From Sinotaia quadrata (lineage: Eukaryota; Mollusca; Gastropoda; Architaenioglossa; Viviparidae), in assembly GCA_028829895.1 (NCBI GenBank), contig CM054177.1:41363564-41427563 (forward strand): a stretch of DNA of 64,000 bases. The letters are read 5' to 3'. Every line of letters starts with the position of its first letter. Within the stretch, counting starts at the first letter, position 1. Shown in pieces: positions 47,431 through 59,990 of this stretch. A program made the position numbers and the translations under genes. Under the pieces are notes generated by a model, which was not told the DNA's origin, ran no database searches, and saw only the letters and a list, made by a program, of their open reading frames with translations.

Positions 47431-49318
47431 CGAGTATAATAGACAGGTCAGGAAACTGCTAGAACTAATTTTGTTTTAATTGCTTATTTTACGAATTTTA
47501 CAAGAGTCAATGTATATACCTTTAATTAATAAGTACAGTAATGTTTAACATTTAGAAGTCGACTGCCTATACTTTTTGTTTTTATTTATTGCTACTATTA
47601 CCCATTACCACTAATGAAATAATTAATAAAATGTTGTTTCTGTGTAGTTTTCTGAAAGTTTGTAATGAATTAGATAAAAATTAATAGTTGTAAAACGACT
47701 TTAATGACATTTACAATGAATATAAAATGTTGATCTTTAAGTGAATGTTGTAATTATTTTTTACTAAATTGTTTTGTATTAAAGAATCCAAGAAATAGAG
47801 TTTTGCTATTTTTAGTGTTTTATTTCTTTTTAATTTTATTTTTAAAAAAGAGAAAGTCAGCGTTTTCAAACAAGAAATGTACATTTGTCTTCTCTACAAC
47901 ATATTGCCTCAAACTTAATCGAAACAAAACAAAAAAAAGTGTCTACCACATTCTGTTTAATAGGACGGTCGTGATGAGCCAGTCTAAAGATCTAAAGATG
48001 TTGATGTTGATTGAAGTTAAACACAAATCTATTTTTCTGGTTTAAAAAAAAAGAAGACAGATATGCAGGCATGTTTCTCACGTGCTAAATTTCATCAATC
48101 TCCCAAAATATTCTTTGATTAAAATCTCGTCTTTTTTTCACAGCAGTATGAAAAAGTTGAAACTACAAACTTTTCTTCAAGGGCACTTCAAATAAAAACT
48201 TTCACATTGGGTGGTGATTCAAAGAGTGTAACAGTTCATTAAAATAGTTTTCTCTCAAGAATTTTAATAAACAACAGAGGCGTCTTGTATGTTTTGCCTT
48301 TTCCTGTTGCCATGGAAAATTGTATTTGGCCTTACGACATGAAATAACTTGTTAAGAAAGGAAATTATATTCATAGCGGGATAACGTGGAGCAAATTTAG
48401 AATCAAAATGGTGGCGGAAATGGAAAGAAAATACGGTGAAGGAAACTAAAAACAACTTAAGAGATATAACACGCGTATATTTATTACATGTGTTGGGCAT
48501 CGGCGCCATTGTAAAGCGCTCCCAATCGAACATGAAAATTGATGTGTATATTTTATTTTAAATCTAGCATTTAGTAGCTATTTTCTCTCTCTTTGTTTTA
48601 GAATAATATAAGGTGGATATTTAAATATTAATAGATACATAACATTACGGTAGCTGAACGTTGTTGTACATACGTCATCACTACTTTAATTTCTTAAATA
48701 TTCTTGTCCTTCTTGACTCTGTAGAAACTTTGACACGTCTTAAGATCGGTTGAAATCGTTTTATCTTTCCACTGAGTGCATGCAAACCAATTTTTTTATG
48801 TTGTCGTAAGGAAGTGCAATTCTTTTCGTTATGTTCTCTGAGATTAATATCAGTGTGAATAACACTATTTCCTCTAGGTGTATTTCTATCATTGTCCCTT
48901 AGTATAAAACAAATCAACAGACTTAAGTTACCTGGGTGCGTTGTGATTGTACTAACCAATAATTGTCTATACTTATTATTATATCCATATTGTAATAGTC
49001 AGTTCGTTTTAGATTAATACAAATCAATAAATATATTTTGTCTGCATTCATAAATAACCATTATTTTTTGTTGTTGTTCACTAACCGCGGCAATATAAAT
49101 TAAACATGTGATATCGCCAATAACATATGTGACGTATAAGGGCGAAATTCGATTGGGCATATATCATGGTTACTACCAGGGAACTCTCCCGGAAATCAGA
49201 ATTGGAAGATCAGTAAATGCCGTCAAATTAAGGAAATGGCAAAGCACAAGTTTTCCCCAGGAAGTATTTTTTCACAGACCGCAGTGAATTTTGTAACATG
49301 TGCTGAAACGCTAAGGGT
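47431..49318. other. Unique DNA, no firm gene
   Basis: One weak minus-strand candidate at 48264-48509 is listed separately. Nothing else is recognised. Confidence 0.4.
48264..48509 (-). other. Weak candidate coding segment with a hydrophobic stretch
   Basis: On the minus strand TTTACAATGGCGCC gives a good start context, followed by 81 codons. A hydrophobic segment (about residues 13-27, VISLKLFLVSFTVFS) follows a short basic start, like a signal or signal-anchor. A GTC|GTAAGG sequence later in the frame is a mediocre donor. I recognise no family, and the frame may be chance. Confidence 0.15.
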
Positions 49319-49412
49319 ATTAGCTTCTGTCTGTTAATAGAGAAATAAGTAGTGTAGGGGCGGGAATTAGCTTCTGTCTGTTAATAGAGAAATAAGTAGT
49401 GCTGGGGCCGGG
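49319..49412. repeat. 47-bp tandem duplication
   Basis: ATTAGCTTCTGTCTGTTAAT recurs at 49319 and 49366. Confidence 0.95.
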
Positions 49413-49770
49413 TGTTGCGCATTGGATAGGCAATGTGCCAGAGTCGCTTTCTCTTGTTTGTTGACTTTGAATTTTGTTGCCGTCGATGGATTTAAAGTCA
49501 TGGTAGAATGGAGATCAATCTAAAAGTTACGAATGAAAGTTGTCTGCCAACTAGGAATGAGGCTTATTTGTGATATCAAACAATGTTTAAAGTGACAGTG
49601 AAAAGGATGTTCAAATTGCGTTTTTTTTTTAATATGGAAGGAACATTTATAATAAAATAATTCAAACGCAATTATTTAATAATACTTTTCCAATATAACT
49701 GTTTAGTACAATTGTTGATATGTATATGATAGTGAATATCACTACAAATTCAGTCTGTCTTTCTGTATAA

Positions 49771-49796
49771 ACACACGCGCGCGCGCGCCTGTGTGC
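49771..49796. other. CA/CG/TG alternating, Z-DNA-prone tract
   Basis: ACACACGCGCGCGCGCGC followed by CTGTGTGC. Confidence 0.7.
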
Positions 49797-49825
49797 ATCG
49801 CTTGAAGTAATGTAATGTAATGTAA

Positions 49826-51258
49826 TCCAACACATCTCTAAACTGCCTGCAACTGCAAGCAAAAGAAACCCTTTTTCCAGTTTTGATCTACCAGCCTTTG
49901 CACATGACTACTTGGGGAATGCTACTCGTAACGTTTACAAAATTTCCGTTAAATAAATAATTATTTTTAATATTGTATCGTTGCTTCATGAATGTAGAGT
50001 GAAATTATGTCAAGATAAACGACTGAGACAAGCAATGTTTTAAGTGTCCTGAGAGACATGATTCTGAAGATTTATCCCCACTTGTTTTCATATTGACCTC
50101 AATTTGCTCTAGGTAAACTTCCGTTGTTAACGAACCAAAAATTAAGCTCTGCATTAAACAGTTGTATTAAAAGCACATAAACATATGTACAACATAATGA
50201 ACAGTCAAACGTCTTCTTTTAATAAGGTTCCTACACATTATTAAATGTTAGTATAAAATTATGTAATGTAACTAATAACGACCTACAGACTTTGTTGTTA
50301 GCAAGGCGCTCATAGCAACCCAAAATAATTGCCAAAATACTTGTGAAGCATGATGCGTCTATTCACTGAAATTTCACGCAGAGTGGGGAGTGGGGTATTG
50401 GGAAATTGTGATAAGCTGTGACAATGTGAAGAAAGAATTTTGGTAATCACGGACTTCTGAAAATTATTTCTCTTTACACTTTTACTTGTGACCAACAAAA
50501 ATATTTTCGTTTCGTAAAATATACCTGTAAACATTTTTTTTTAAATGTGTGTAACATAGATATTCTCACCAAATAAAAAACGTAATATTTTGGTGGAGGA
50601 CTGTGACTTCTGACTAAGTCATGTCTAAGATGAAATAATTTAAATAAATAATGCTATGTGCATTATTAATATTGTGTAGAGTAATAATATGCAATATCTA
50701 ACAAGTCATTAGCATCTAGAATATTTGTAATCTGTTACGTTGTAGTTAATATTTAAAGACCCTGCCTAAACATGAGGCTTTAGAGTTATTAATTTTAGTA
50801 TCGTGCCTATATTGATGACAGACTGGATGCCTTATTTACCCTTCAGCCTCTACAATTTAATTACCCTTGAATTCTGGCATTCAATATAGCAACAGGTAAA
50901 TCCACATACAATGCATATGTTGGACTAGTTATCTTAATTTTGACTGATTACACATAAAGAAAATCACTCATATCCGTATATGGCTCCACCCCCACCAACC
51001 ATTATGATCTTTCTAATAATCAAGCCAATTTCAATTATTAAGAGAACGAAGATAAAATTTAATAATTTACATCAAAACAATACATCAATCAAATAGTAAA
51101 ATGATATATAAATGATCTTCTGATACTATCCATTCTGTCCATACAGTTCCATACAGATCATAAACTCAAGTCTTAGATTAGAGTAATTTTGCAGTTTCAC
51201 TTAACCAGCATTCAGTTATCGAAGAAGTCTGCCCTGACAGAGTCATATGCATGACTAT
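49826..51258. other. AT-rich unique DNA
   Basis: No gene or strong repeat recognised. Confidence 0.5.
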
Positions 51259-51475
51259 GTGTGAAATTTATGTTGAATACAACTGTTTGTGTGAAATTTA
51301 TGTTGAATACAACTGTTTGTGTGAAATTTATGTTGAATACAACTGTTTGTGTGAAATTTATGTTAAATACAACTGTTCTGTGTGCATGAAATTCATGTTG
51401 TGTACAACTGTTCTGTGTGCATGAAATTCATGTTGTGTACACTATTTTGCGTGCGTAAAATGAATGTTGTGCAAC
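51259..51475. repeat. 30-bp minisatellite with longer derived units
   Basis: GTGTGAAATTTATGTTGAAT recurs every 30 bases at 51259, 51289, 51319 and 51349. It is followed by two longer units with GTGTGCATGAAATTCATGTT and a diverged end copy. Confidence 0.95.
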
Positions 51476-52119
51476 ATCTATGGGTCTTTTACGCCTGCAA
51501 TGCATACCTTGTTTAGGTGTTTGCGTGCAACTAGTATTTGTAATAGCTACCTTTACCGAAACAGATCACTCTCACGGTCTATTCGGTTAGGATAGAGGTC
51601 TGCTTGTTTATGTGTACATTTTTGTTTGCAGTCTAGACTCATAAATTTTACGTGTGAAAATTCATCATTCGTGTCGTCTGTATTACTTGAGGAGAATTAT
51701 GCATTCCTGTTGGGATTCCTGCTGTGGATAGCAGTGGGCAATTTTCACATTAGCGATGCATGCAAGATTGCTAATGGAGATTCAGGCACGGGTTGACGCA
51801 TCCATCATATTGATTCTGTGTTTGGAAAAAAAATTCACCATGAAGTTATGACAAGGCTAAAGTAATTAACCATGAAGATGTTTAATATTGAAGGGAAGCT
51901 GGCAATTATTCGCAGTAGTCGAATGACGCGCTCTCTAGAGATGCCTCGTGGTAAAACGACGCGATGAATATGATTGCTCACTTTTTCTGTTTTCATCTCA
52001 CTAGCCTGGTAATGCTGATACCCTAGCCGCTTTTCAAAACGCTTGTTTAGTATAATAAACGTTGTGTGAGAATGAATAGGTTTTATTTTCAAGAAGAGAT
52101 GGAGAACCGTGTGCACTTA
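51476..52119. other. Unique DNA
   Basis: A minus-strand frame at 51835-52116 has no recognised domain. Confidence 0.4.
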
Positions 52120-52260
52120 GTGACGTGAACTGCAGGCAGTGGCGCCAATGGAAGTTAGAAAAGTGCTAGTAGCTTTTAAATCGCTTCAACTTAAGATGGC
52201 GGCCTTAGAATCTATATCGTCCGATGGGATAAATGTAGTCCCGCGAGTCGCCCCCTGAAG
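52120..52260 (+). promoter_or_regulatory. Promoter-like patch (weak)
   Basis: TGGCGCCA (52140-52147, E2F-like palindrome), CCAATGG (52145-52151, CCAAT box) and AAGATGGCGGCC (52193-52204, YY1-like with an ideal start context) lie within 65 bases of CpG-bearing DNA. The ATG opens only 20 codons (52196-52258) before a stop. Motif content resembles TATA-less animal promoters. This is motif reading only. Confidence 0.25.
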
Positions 52261-52369
52261 ATCATGTGGCTGTTGTAAATCGTAAATTTCAGAGCCGTTG
52301 TTATTTACGCCTTTACGACATTCCAAAGAAAAACTGTCCTGCTTGCTACTGCCTGACAAATACCAATTT

Positions 52370-52544
52370 TTATATCTTCTCTATTCTCATCCATTTCGCT
52401 AAGTATTTTTCCCAAAAACCTAAAACTCTTTCGATCGCAAGTGCATGCAAATTATCTGTGAGTTCATCCAATGTTGATAAAAGGGTCTCATACCCTGGAA
52501 CAAATAATTTAAGCCATGTAAAATGTTTCCTTGAAGATTGGTAA
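52370..52544 (-). other. Weak candidate exon, about 57 codons
   Basis: On the minus strand a TTTACAG acceptor-like site (about 52553-52547) precedes a frame with FVPGYETLLSTLDELTDNL and ALAIERVLGFWEKYLAKWM, ending in a stop. The composition looks protein-like, with an amphipathic C-terminal helix, but I recognise no family. The plus strand is open across the same region (52266-52544), so chance is possible. It could be a final exon or a transposase remnant. Confidence 0.2.
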
Positions 52545-52667
52545 TTACTGTAAATTCGCAGGACGTGTGCTTTCAAAAGAGGGAACGTTGAGAAATAGCG
52601 TACTCAAGAGGCATAGTAACGTCCTAAAGTGACTATCAGTATGCCATCAAAGCACAATAATTAATTA

Positions 52668-53612
52668 TCAATGATTTCCAAAGTAGGAACAATGATTTCC
52701 ATAGTAGGGACAATTATTACCAAAGTAGGGACAATCATTTCTATTATAGAGACAATGATTTCCAAAGTACGGACCATGATTTCCAAAGTAGGGACAATGA
52801 TTTCCAAAGTAGGGACAAAGATTTCAAAATTAGGGACAATGATTTCCTAAGTAGGGACAATCATTTCTAATATAGAGACAATGTTTTCCTAGGGACAATG
52901 ATTTCCAAAGTAGGGACAATTATTACCAAAGTAGGGACAATCATTTCTATTATAGAGACAATGATTTCCAAAGTAGGGACAATGATTTCCAAAGTAGGGA
53001 CAATTATTACCAAAGTAGGGACAAAGATTTCAAAATTAGGGACAATGATTTCCTAAGTAGGGACAATCATTTCTAATATAGAGACAATGTTTTCCTAGGG
53101 ACAATGATTTCCAAAGTAGGGACAATTATTACCAAAGTAGGGACAATCATTTCTATTATAGAGACAATGATTTCCAAAGTAGGGACACTTATTACTAAAG
53201 TAGGGATAATTATTTCTAATATAGAGACAATGATCAAAGTAGGGACAACTATTTATAATGTAAAGAAAATGGTTTCCAAAGCATGGATAATTATTGATAA
53301 TGTAGAGAGAACGGTTTCCAAAGTAGGACAATTACTTATAATGTAGGGTCAAAGCTTTTCAAAGTAGAGTCAATTATTTGAAAAAGTAGAGACAAGGGTT
53401 TCCACAGTAGAGACAACGATTTCTAATGTAGGGATACTTATTTCTAAAAATAGAGAAAATGATTTCCAAAAGTAGGGACAATGGTTTCCAGCAAACGGAC
53501 AATTATTTCCAAAGTAGCGACAATGATTTACAATGTAGAGACAATTATTTCCAAACTAGGGATAATAATTTCATAGTAGGGACAATGCTTTCCAAAGTAT
53601 GGAAATTAATTA
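52668..53612. repeat. 21-bp minisatellite, ~0.95 kb, with ~206-bp higher-order period
   Basis: AAAGTAGGGACAATGATTTC plus one C is the core, in roughly 40 diverged copies. The marked variant ATGTTTTCCTAGGG at 52881 returns at 53087, 206 bases later, and the variants around it (TATTACC, CATTTCTATTATAGAGAC, TTTCAAAATTAGGG) return in the same order. Two to three higher-order copies fill 52680-53250, and more scrambled units follow. Seven codons per unit keep both strands open. Confidence 0.95.
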
Positions 53613-53683
53613 AGAGCAATATGCGACGGAATCTCCCTCATCCGAAACTGTGAACAATAAAATTATTGCTTGCAATAATGTTT

Positions 53684-53710
53684 GGGCGCGCGCGCGTGCG
53701 TGTGAGTGTT

Positions 53711-53771
<61 letters not shown>
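53684..53771. repeat. (GC)n then (GT)n microsatellite
   Basis: GGGCGCGCGCGCGTGCGTG then about 30 GT units. Strongly Z-DNA-prone. Confidence 0.95.
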
Positions 53772-53772
<1 letters not shown>

Positions 53773-55973
53773 TTCGAAGACACTCGCGCAGACATATCGC
53801 ACCGGCGTCATTTCATCATTTGAGAGTGCAGTTGACATTACAATCTACTTAACAGGATCCTCACACTGCTTTCGACACAGCCTGACCTTTCCTGCCGACA
53901 CGCGGCGTTAATCTATAAGCAAACAAATCCCTCACACGCAGCTCTCTACTATAATGAGAAGGCACTCTGAATAGAGGCAAAGAAAAATATTTGACGGAAA
54001 TCTAGGGAAGCGACATGCTATTTCGCTGCCAACGGCAAAGGTGTTTATTATCAGACTTTTTCTAAACAGATGGGGAAAAATAATATTATATATACAATTT
54101 ATATAATTATTCAGTTTACGTATGACATCATTTTCCTGCCAGACACTCTCCACTTAACTCGCAGAAGCAATCAGCCGACATAGAATGACAATCTAGAAAT
54201 GGTCATTCGATGACGGCAAATAATGGAATGTCTCTACACCTGAAAACTCTGAAAAGGGAACAACATCTATGATTGCTGTAACTTTAACAGTCCTGTTGTT
54301 CGTTACGAGAGGGGCGTATGTTTGTCTCTGTTCATATCAGTATTTTTTTCCCCAAAATGTATGCCTGTCTTGTCTTCCCTGCTGGTGGTGGCTGGCTGCC
54401 TGTTGATCCCACCGCCGGCACCGACACCTAAGAAAAACGTTAGTGCTAATATTAATCGCATGTTGAAACATTTGACCAATATTCCCATTGAGCTTAGGGC
54501 CTCGTGGCATTGCGAGGGCTTTCGTGCTAGCCTGCTGTTGAATCGATCTATTTGCAAGCCTATTGCTCGCCATCCGAGTGGTTAGGCGATAAATTGATTC
54601 GTGTGTTCGGGGTATATATGCAGTGCCCAACTGTTTCTGTAGAAGACACGGCGGTGTCCAGTGTAAAGCGTTTCAGTAGAGGTCACTAGGGTAAAAGTAT
54701 CAAATTGTAACAACGATAAACGAGAGGATTCTGGTGTTGATGTAAATGTTAATGCGAGTGTTTATATTAATATGTGCGCTGCAAATAAATAGTGGTCACT
54801 ATCTGGTCACTAAGAAAAGGCTTCTGGAATAACCGCACTTTTCGCTCATTTGCAGTAGAGTTTTTTTTACTCGCACTGAAAGGAATGCGTTCTTAAAAGA
54901 GGCGCAGGCTTTTGAGTTAAATCTAGTTTTGGAGTTTCGTTCTTATTTATATTTAGGTTTAGATTCTTTTTCATTGTGCTATTCACTATTATAGAGAAAT
55001 AAATTCACAATGGCTTAACAACATGTCGTTTAAATTAGTTTTAATATAATTCTTTGTTTATCAAGTGTGAAGTGAGAGTTATATTAAATTACTGCTGTTT
55101 AACTGATCAGCTGCTGCTATTGTGTCATTGCAATCAAATGAAAATAGTGCATCAGTTTCGCAGAAAGCTTTTATTACATCATCATCGTGTGCGTAGTAAT
55201 TTTATGACGTCACCGTCACGCATCAGTATTTTTGTTCTCGCCAAAAATACACATACATTCTTCCTCCTGCAAACAACTTTCACTTCCCATCATGCCAACG
55301 TCAGGGTTGGGTGTGTGTGTGTGTTGAAGGTAGCAATTTCCTCATTTTCAAATTAATATATCTCTCGATTACACTGGAACCCTAGAGACCCGAATAAAGA
55401 TTCGCAGCGGTGGCCTCTTCAGATCCCCCGCTAAGGAATCGAGACTGTAGGTGGCTATAAGAGCATGATAAAAATAATCTATCTGCCGATGACCTTCGCA
55501 CCGAGATCTGCCAAGGCCCCAGATTAGCTGCTAACTCTGCCAGTAGTAATTTGTCAGAGGGGAAATAATCCATTACGTTCTAGCGCTTGCCTTTTCCTGG
55601 GCCGTAAACGTCTGATTGGCAGAACATTTTGGTCAAGATTTGTTGACGTCCTTGAGTGCTTTGTCGCCGACGTACTATTCCAAGAACTGAATGATCAGTG
55701 GGTGACTTCCCTTGCTTGACTAGTTGGAAGTATACTTTGTAAGACTAAAAGATGACTGACCGTTGGATAGACGGACATGGGTGTCTTATTGATGGACAGA
55801 CATCGACTTGTATTAATAAAGAGATGAGCGAAATGGCGAATGGGTAGACAAATGGATATTTAGAACGATAGATGTGTAGGTGATCAAAATAATTGATAGA
55901 TCGTGGATTTCTGGATGGACATTAAATTAGCGAGATCGTTAGGTGGAGAAGTAAGCGAAAAGAGCTATAGACA
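53772..55973. other. Unique DNA, no gene assigned
   Basis: 54303-54630 is open on both strands. The plus frame could start MPVLSSLLVVAGCLL, which resembles a signal peptide but lacks supporting structure. 55382-55573 (minus) is another open, less AT-rich patch. Neither is recognised. Confidence 0.35.
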
Positions 55974-56527
55974 AGTTACGTATACGACTAGAGTGAGATC
56001 ACTTATCATTATTATTTGTTACGTATAACACTAGAGTGAGATCACTTATCATTATTATTTGTTACGTATAACACTAGAGTGAGATCACTTATCATTATTA
56101 TTTGTTACGTATAACACTAGAGTGAGATCACTTATCATTATTATTTGTTACGTATAACACTAGAGTGAGATCACTTATTATTATTATTTGCCTAAAGACA
56201 AGTTACGTATAACACTAAAGTGACATCACTTATCATTATTATTTGTTACGTATAACACTAGAGTGAGACCACTTATTATTGTTATTTGTTACGTATAACA
56301 CTAAAGTGAGATCACTTATCATTATTATTTGTTACGTATAACACTAGAGTGAGATCAATTATCAATATTATTATTTACTATGTAAATAACACTAGAGTGA
56401 GATCACTTATCATTATTATTTGCCTAAAGACAAGTTACGTATAACACTAGAGTGAGATCAATTATCATTATTATTTGTTACGTATAACACTAGAGTGAGA
56501 TCACTACTTATCATTATTATTTGCCTA
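55974..56527. repeat. 43-bp minisatellite, 12 copies, pentameric higher order
   Basis: GTTACGTATAACACTAGAGT followed by GAGATCACTTATCATTATTATTT recurs from about 55975. A short insert like GCCTAAAGACAA precedes copies 1, 6 and 11 (about 55965, 56189, 56421), giving a five-copy period of 226-232 bases. A similar GCCTAA follows the last copy. Confidence 0.96.
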
Positions 56528-56842
56528 ACTTTTCTCTCATATCTCAGATACGAATCCCTGCTGTATTTACTGCAGTAAGGGCAAGTAACTTCAGCGGTGG
56601 TTTGTGTAATAAGAGTTAAATCCACGACTATTATTCAAACCACTAACACTTAATTTGTACTTACATGTAAACATTTCAGATAGTACGCATACATGTAAAA
56701 CGTCTAATCCAAACAGCACGTCACACAGTGTCACACGTATATACCTCAAATGTATAAAAGTTTACAGTTCAATAAAGTATCCAAATAAAGATTACATCGA
56801 ACTTCCATCCACACTCAAATTGTTTTCGCTCTCGAATAACTT
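56528..56842. other. Unique DNA
   Basis: No gene recognised; open on the plus strand from 56655 into the next segment. Confidence 0.4.
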
Positions 56843-57109
56843 TTACATTTCGAGGTTGTGTTGCATTGCTGTTCTCGATATGTTTCTTGAAATGAATTGC
56901 AACTCTTTCTTGCGGTTCCAAACGATTTGTTTTAAGGCGATACTACAGGCTGGAGATGGTGTTCCAGGATCCATTCGCTCTTCAGGGGAAATTGGTACCC
57001 TTCCATCCTGCACCAGTCTTTCGGTGCTTGTCCCGACGTCATGGACAGAATTTCGGAACCAGAATATGGAACGAAAGCCAGTGCGCAGATGAGATAACAC
57101 CTTCTCCAA
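56843..57109. other. Candidate coding island, strand uncertain
   Basis: About 56940-57110 is near 50 percent GC in AT-rich surroundings. The minus strand reads 88 codons with VPISPEERMDPGTPSPACSI and ALKQIVWNRKKELQF. The plus strand reads two frames: one after a TACTACAG|GCTGG acceptor-like site, and one starting MVFQDPFALQGKLVPF. None matches a family I know. The composition suggests a former exon or transposon fragment. Which strand, if any, is coding cannot be decided by eye. Confidence 0.25.
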
Positions 57110-57138
57110 GTACCGTTTATGGTCTAAAACATCAGACA

Positions 57139-57162
57139 GTTAATTAATTAATTAATTAATTT
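57139..57162. repeat. (TTAA)n
   Basis: Five to six TTAA units. Confidence 0.9.
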
Positions 57163-58747
57163 CTATAATTTCTATAATTAACTGACATTGCATAGTAGCA
57201 ATTGATGGAAAAGTCTTTGTTACAATATTTGCTAATGAATATCTATCGCTATAAATTTTAAATAAGCAGTAATATTTTAGTGAATTCATACTTCTCATGC
57301 TTTGACAATTATCGAATATAAGATTTTGCAATATGCGATCTCTTCATTAATTACACGTCATACATTTTCTAAGCCTTTGCATTCACTGTGGCGAGAAATC
57401 ATTAGTGATTTTTTGGACACAGTTAAGATGACCATCACATATTAGTTACAACATCCAGAGTAGAACGACAATTGCAATTAACATACTTTATATACCAGCA
57501 AACTAATTAGAAACATCAGATCAACATTTTAAACAAGGAATAATTCAATTGTAAATAATAAACAAACTTGATTATAATGCTCCAATTACCGCCATCCCTT
57601 TGCTTGTGAAGTCTACAAACGGATCCTTCTCGAATTTATCACCCATGAAAACGTAAAGGAGAATGGCTTGTACATTATTCTTAACCCAACTTTTCATTAT
57701 TTCTATATATAGCTATAAATCTGATTGGTCCTACTTCAAATGCATCCTCTCTGTTCTTATAGCAATGACTACTAGTTGCTCTTGTGCCATCCGACCAACA
57801 TACAAACTGATGTCATGCTAACTGTAACTTTTATTCCCATTGAATATACAAAAGGGAGTTAAGCGTAATTCACCTGCATCTCGGTTCTAAATATATTCTT
57901 ACAAATGCAAGTACACGCTCATAACAAGATTAATATGTTATATATTTAATAAGACATGGAATTATTTATTTATTTAAACCAGATTGCATTAAAGTTATTT
58001 CACCACTACAAGATGAATGGACAGACAAAAGAAAAGGGGAGCCAATATAGAGAGGAATTATTAATGTATAGATGGATGGACGGATTGGTAATCAAATAGA
58101 CAACAAACTAAAAGAATTATTTAATAAATAAAAAAAGCTGATGACGGGGTGCTGGAGACAGAGGATAGTTTTGAAATTTTTCTTTTATCGTGTGAAAATT
58201 CAAAACTTTAGATATTTAATTATAAAAGAAAACGGATCGCGTCTACTATATAATTAATCAACTTTATGGAAAAGCATCTTACTGTTGATTGTAACTTAAA
58301 ACATATCTCACATTTAAATGTGACTGTGTACGATTCTTAGATAATGCATCCCATCTGAACACAAATTAAGCATTTTATTAATCATGTACAACAGAGATCT
58401 ATCAAGTCGTATGTGTATATTTTCCACAATACAACGGAAGCAGTATTTTAGAAACAAATGGGATACAAATAACGTCTAATAACATACATTAAATACATTC
58501 GTGCTTTATACGACGACAGACATGATTATAATCTATTCAAATCCGATCACTGTATTAAGACAATTCTAAATCTCAATTACGAATGTTTACGTCTGTCAAA
58601 AAACAATACCATAACCCCGTGATGGGCGACATTTGGACTTGTGTACATGTGAATGCAACATAATACATTACGAAATCAGACTTCAGCGGTGCATCTTGAG
58701 TGTAGTCTAGATAATACATTTCCAAATCGATCTCTTGATTATCTATG
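57163..58747. other. AT-rich unique DNA
   Basis: No gene or strong repeat recognised. Confidence 0.5.
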
Positions 58748-59053
58748 CCAGTCACTATTACGATAACTGCTACTGTTACATTTGTTACACACAGAAGTCT
58801 GATCATCTATGTCAGGGACTATTACTATATCAGTTTCTGCTACATTTGTTACACACAGAAGTATGATCATCTATGTCAGGCACTATTACGATATCACTTA
58901 CTGTTACATTTGTTACACACAGAAGTCTGTGAGTCTGTCAGGCACTATTACGATATAACTTACTATTACATTTGTTACACACCCCAGAAGTCTGTGAGTC
59001 TGTCAGGCACTATTACGATATCACTTACTGTTACATTTGTTACACACAGAAGT
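58748..59053. repeat. ~64-bp minisatellite, 5 copies
   Basis: TTACATTTGTTACACACAGA and GTCAGGCACTATTACGATAT recur at spacings of 62-65 bases. Copies 4 and 5 replace GATCATCTAT with GAGTCT. Confidence 0.95.
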
Positions 59054-59644
59054 ATGTGAGACCACATACAATAAGCGCTTGTCAGTTTGACGCGATTCTC
59101 TATTGCTGCACTCACTGTTTACTGGAGTGCACTGGAGCGTGATGCCATGGATGCTTCTGGCACATGATTAGAAAGAAACCATAGTACGAAAAGAATGTCA
59201 TTACTCTCTTGTTCATGACCGGGGAACGATCCTCCACATACAAACATATCATTTACGGCTTATCCTAATCCATAAAAGCGATTGGATTTCAGTTTCTAGT
59301 CCTTCGGGTGGAATATTAAATGAGGTCCAGTGTGCTACAGACTGAGCACAATAATGAAATCTTGGCAAATGGCAAATCTGGAAAAAATGTCGAGCGTTGA
59401 ATGCTACTAGGGCAAAATTTCATTAAATTCAATCAAATTATTTCAAGAAAAACCTATATCCACACAATCATTCAACCTACCCATAGCACTATACTTACTC
59501 CTTTCAGAATATAAATATTTCCAATTGCGCATGCGCCAATTAATTTCAGCGAAATCAATTACAGATTGAAGTGGACGCGAAACATCAATCAAAAAGAAAC
59601 ACAATAGTAAACAATCATCAGAGGCTCTCATGAGTCTATATAAC
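59054..59644. other. Unique DNA
   Basis: No gene recognised. Confidence 0.45.
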
Positions 59645-59822
59645 ACATTGACCTTGTTTCCGGAGTTACTGTACAGCTTGGCCTTGTTTCAGGAGTTACT
59701 GTACAGCTTGACGTTTCAGGAGTTACTGTACAGCTTGACCTTGTTTCAGGAGTTACTGAACAACTTGACCTTGTTTCAGGAGTTACTGTACAGCTTGACC
59801 TTGTTTCAGGAGTTACTGTAAA
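59645..59822. repeat. 30-bp minisatellite, 6 copies
   Basis: GGAGTTACTGTACAGCTTGA followed by CCTTGTTTCA recurs every 30 bases. One unit is 27 bases because three bases are missing near 59710. The minus strand reads TVTPETRSSC units without a break, but no other coding sign is present. Confidence 0.95.
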
Positions 59823-59990
59823 GGAGTATCTCCACATTAACTAGACTTTGCTTTTTGAACCTCTCTACAGTAGCTAGACTTTGCTCAAGAAGTTTCTCAA
59901 TAGCAACTAAACCGTAGCCCCATGAGTCTCTGAACAGTAGGTACATTTAGCAGCAGGAGTCTCTCGTTAGTGGCTAGATTTTGCCTCAGA
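59823..59990. repeat. Degenerate ~45-50-bp repeat
   Basis: TAGCTAGACTTTGC and AGTCTCT phrases recur about four times after the 30-bp array. Possibly older relatives of it. Confidence 0.55.

Noticed and set aside
54568..54590. tRNA-like A-box (CCGAGTGGTTAGGCG)
   Set aside because: No B-box, anticodon arm or acceptor stem follows; at most a fragment of a tRNA-derived element.
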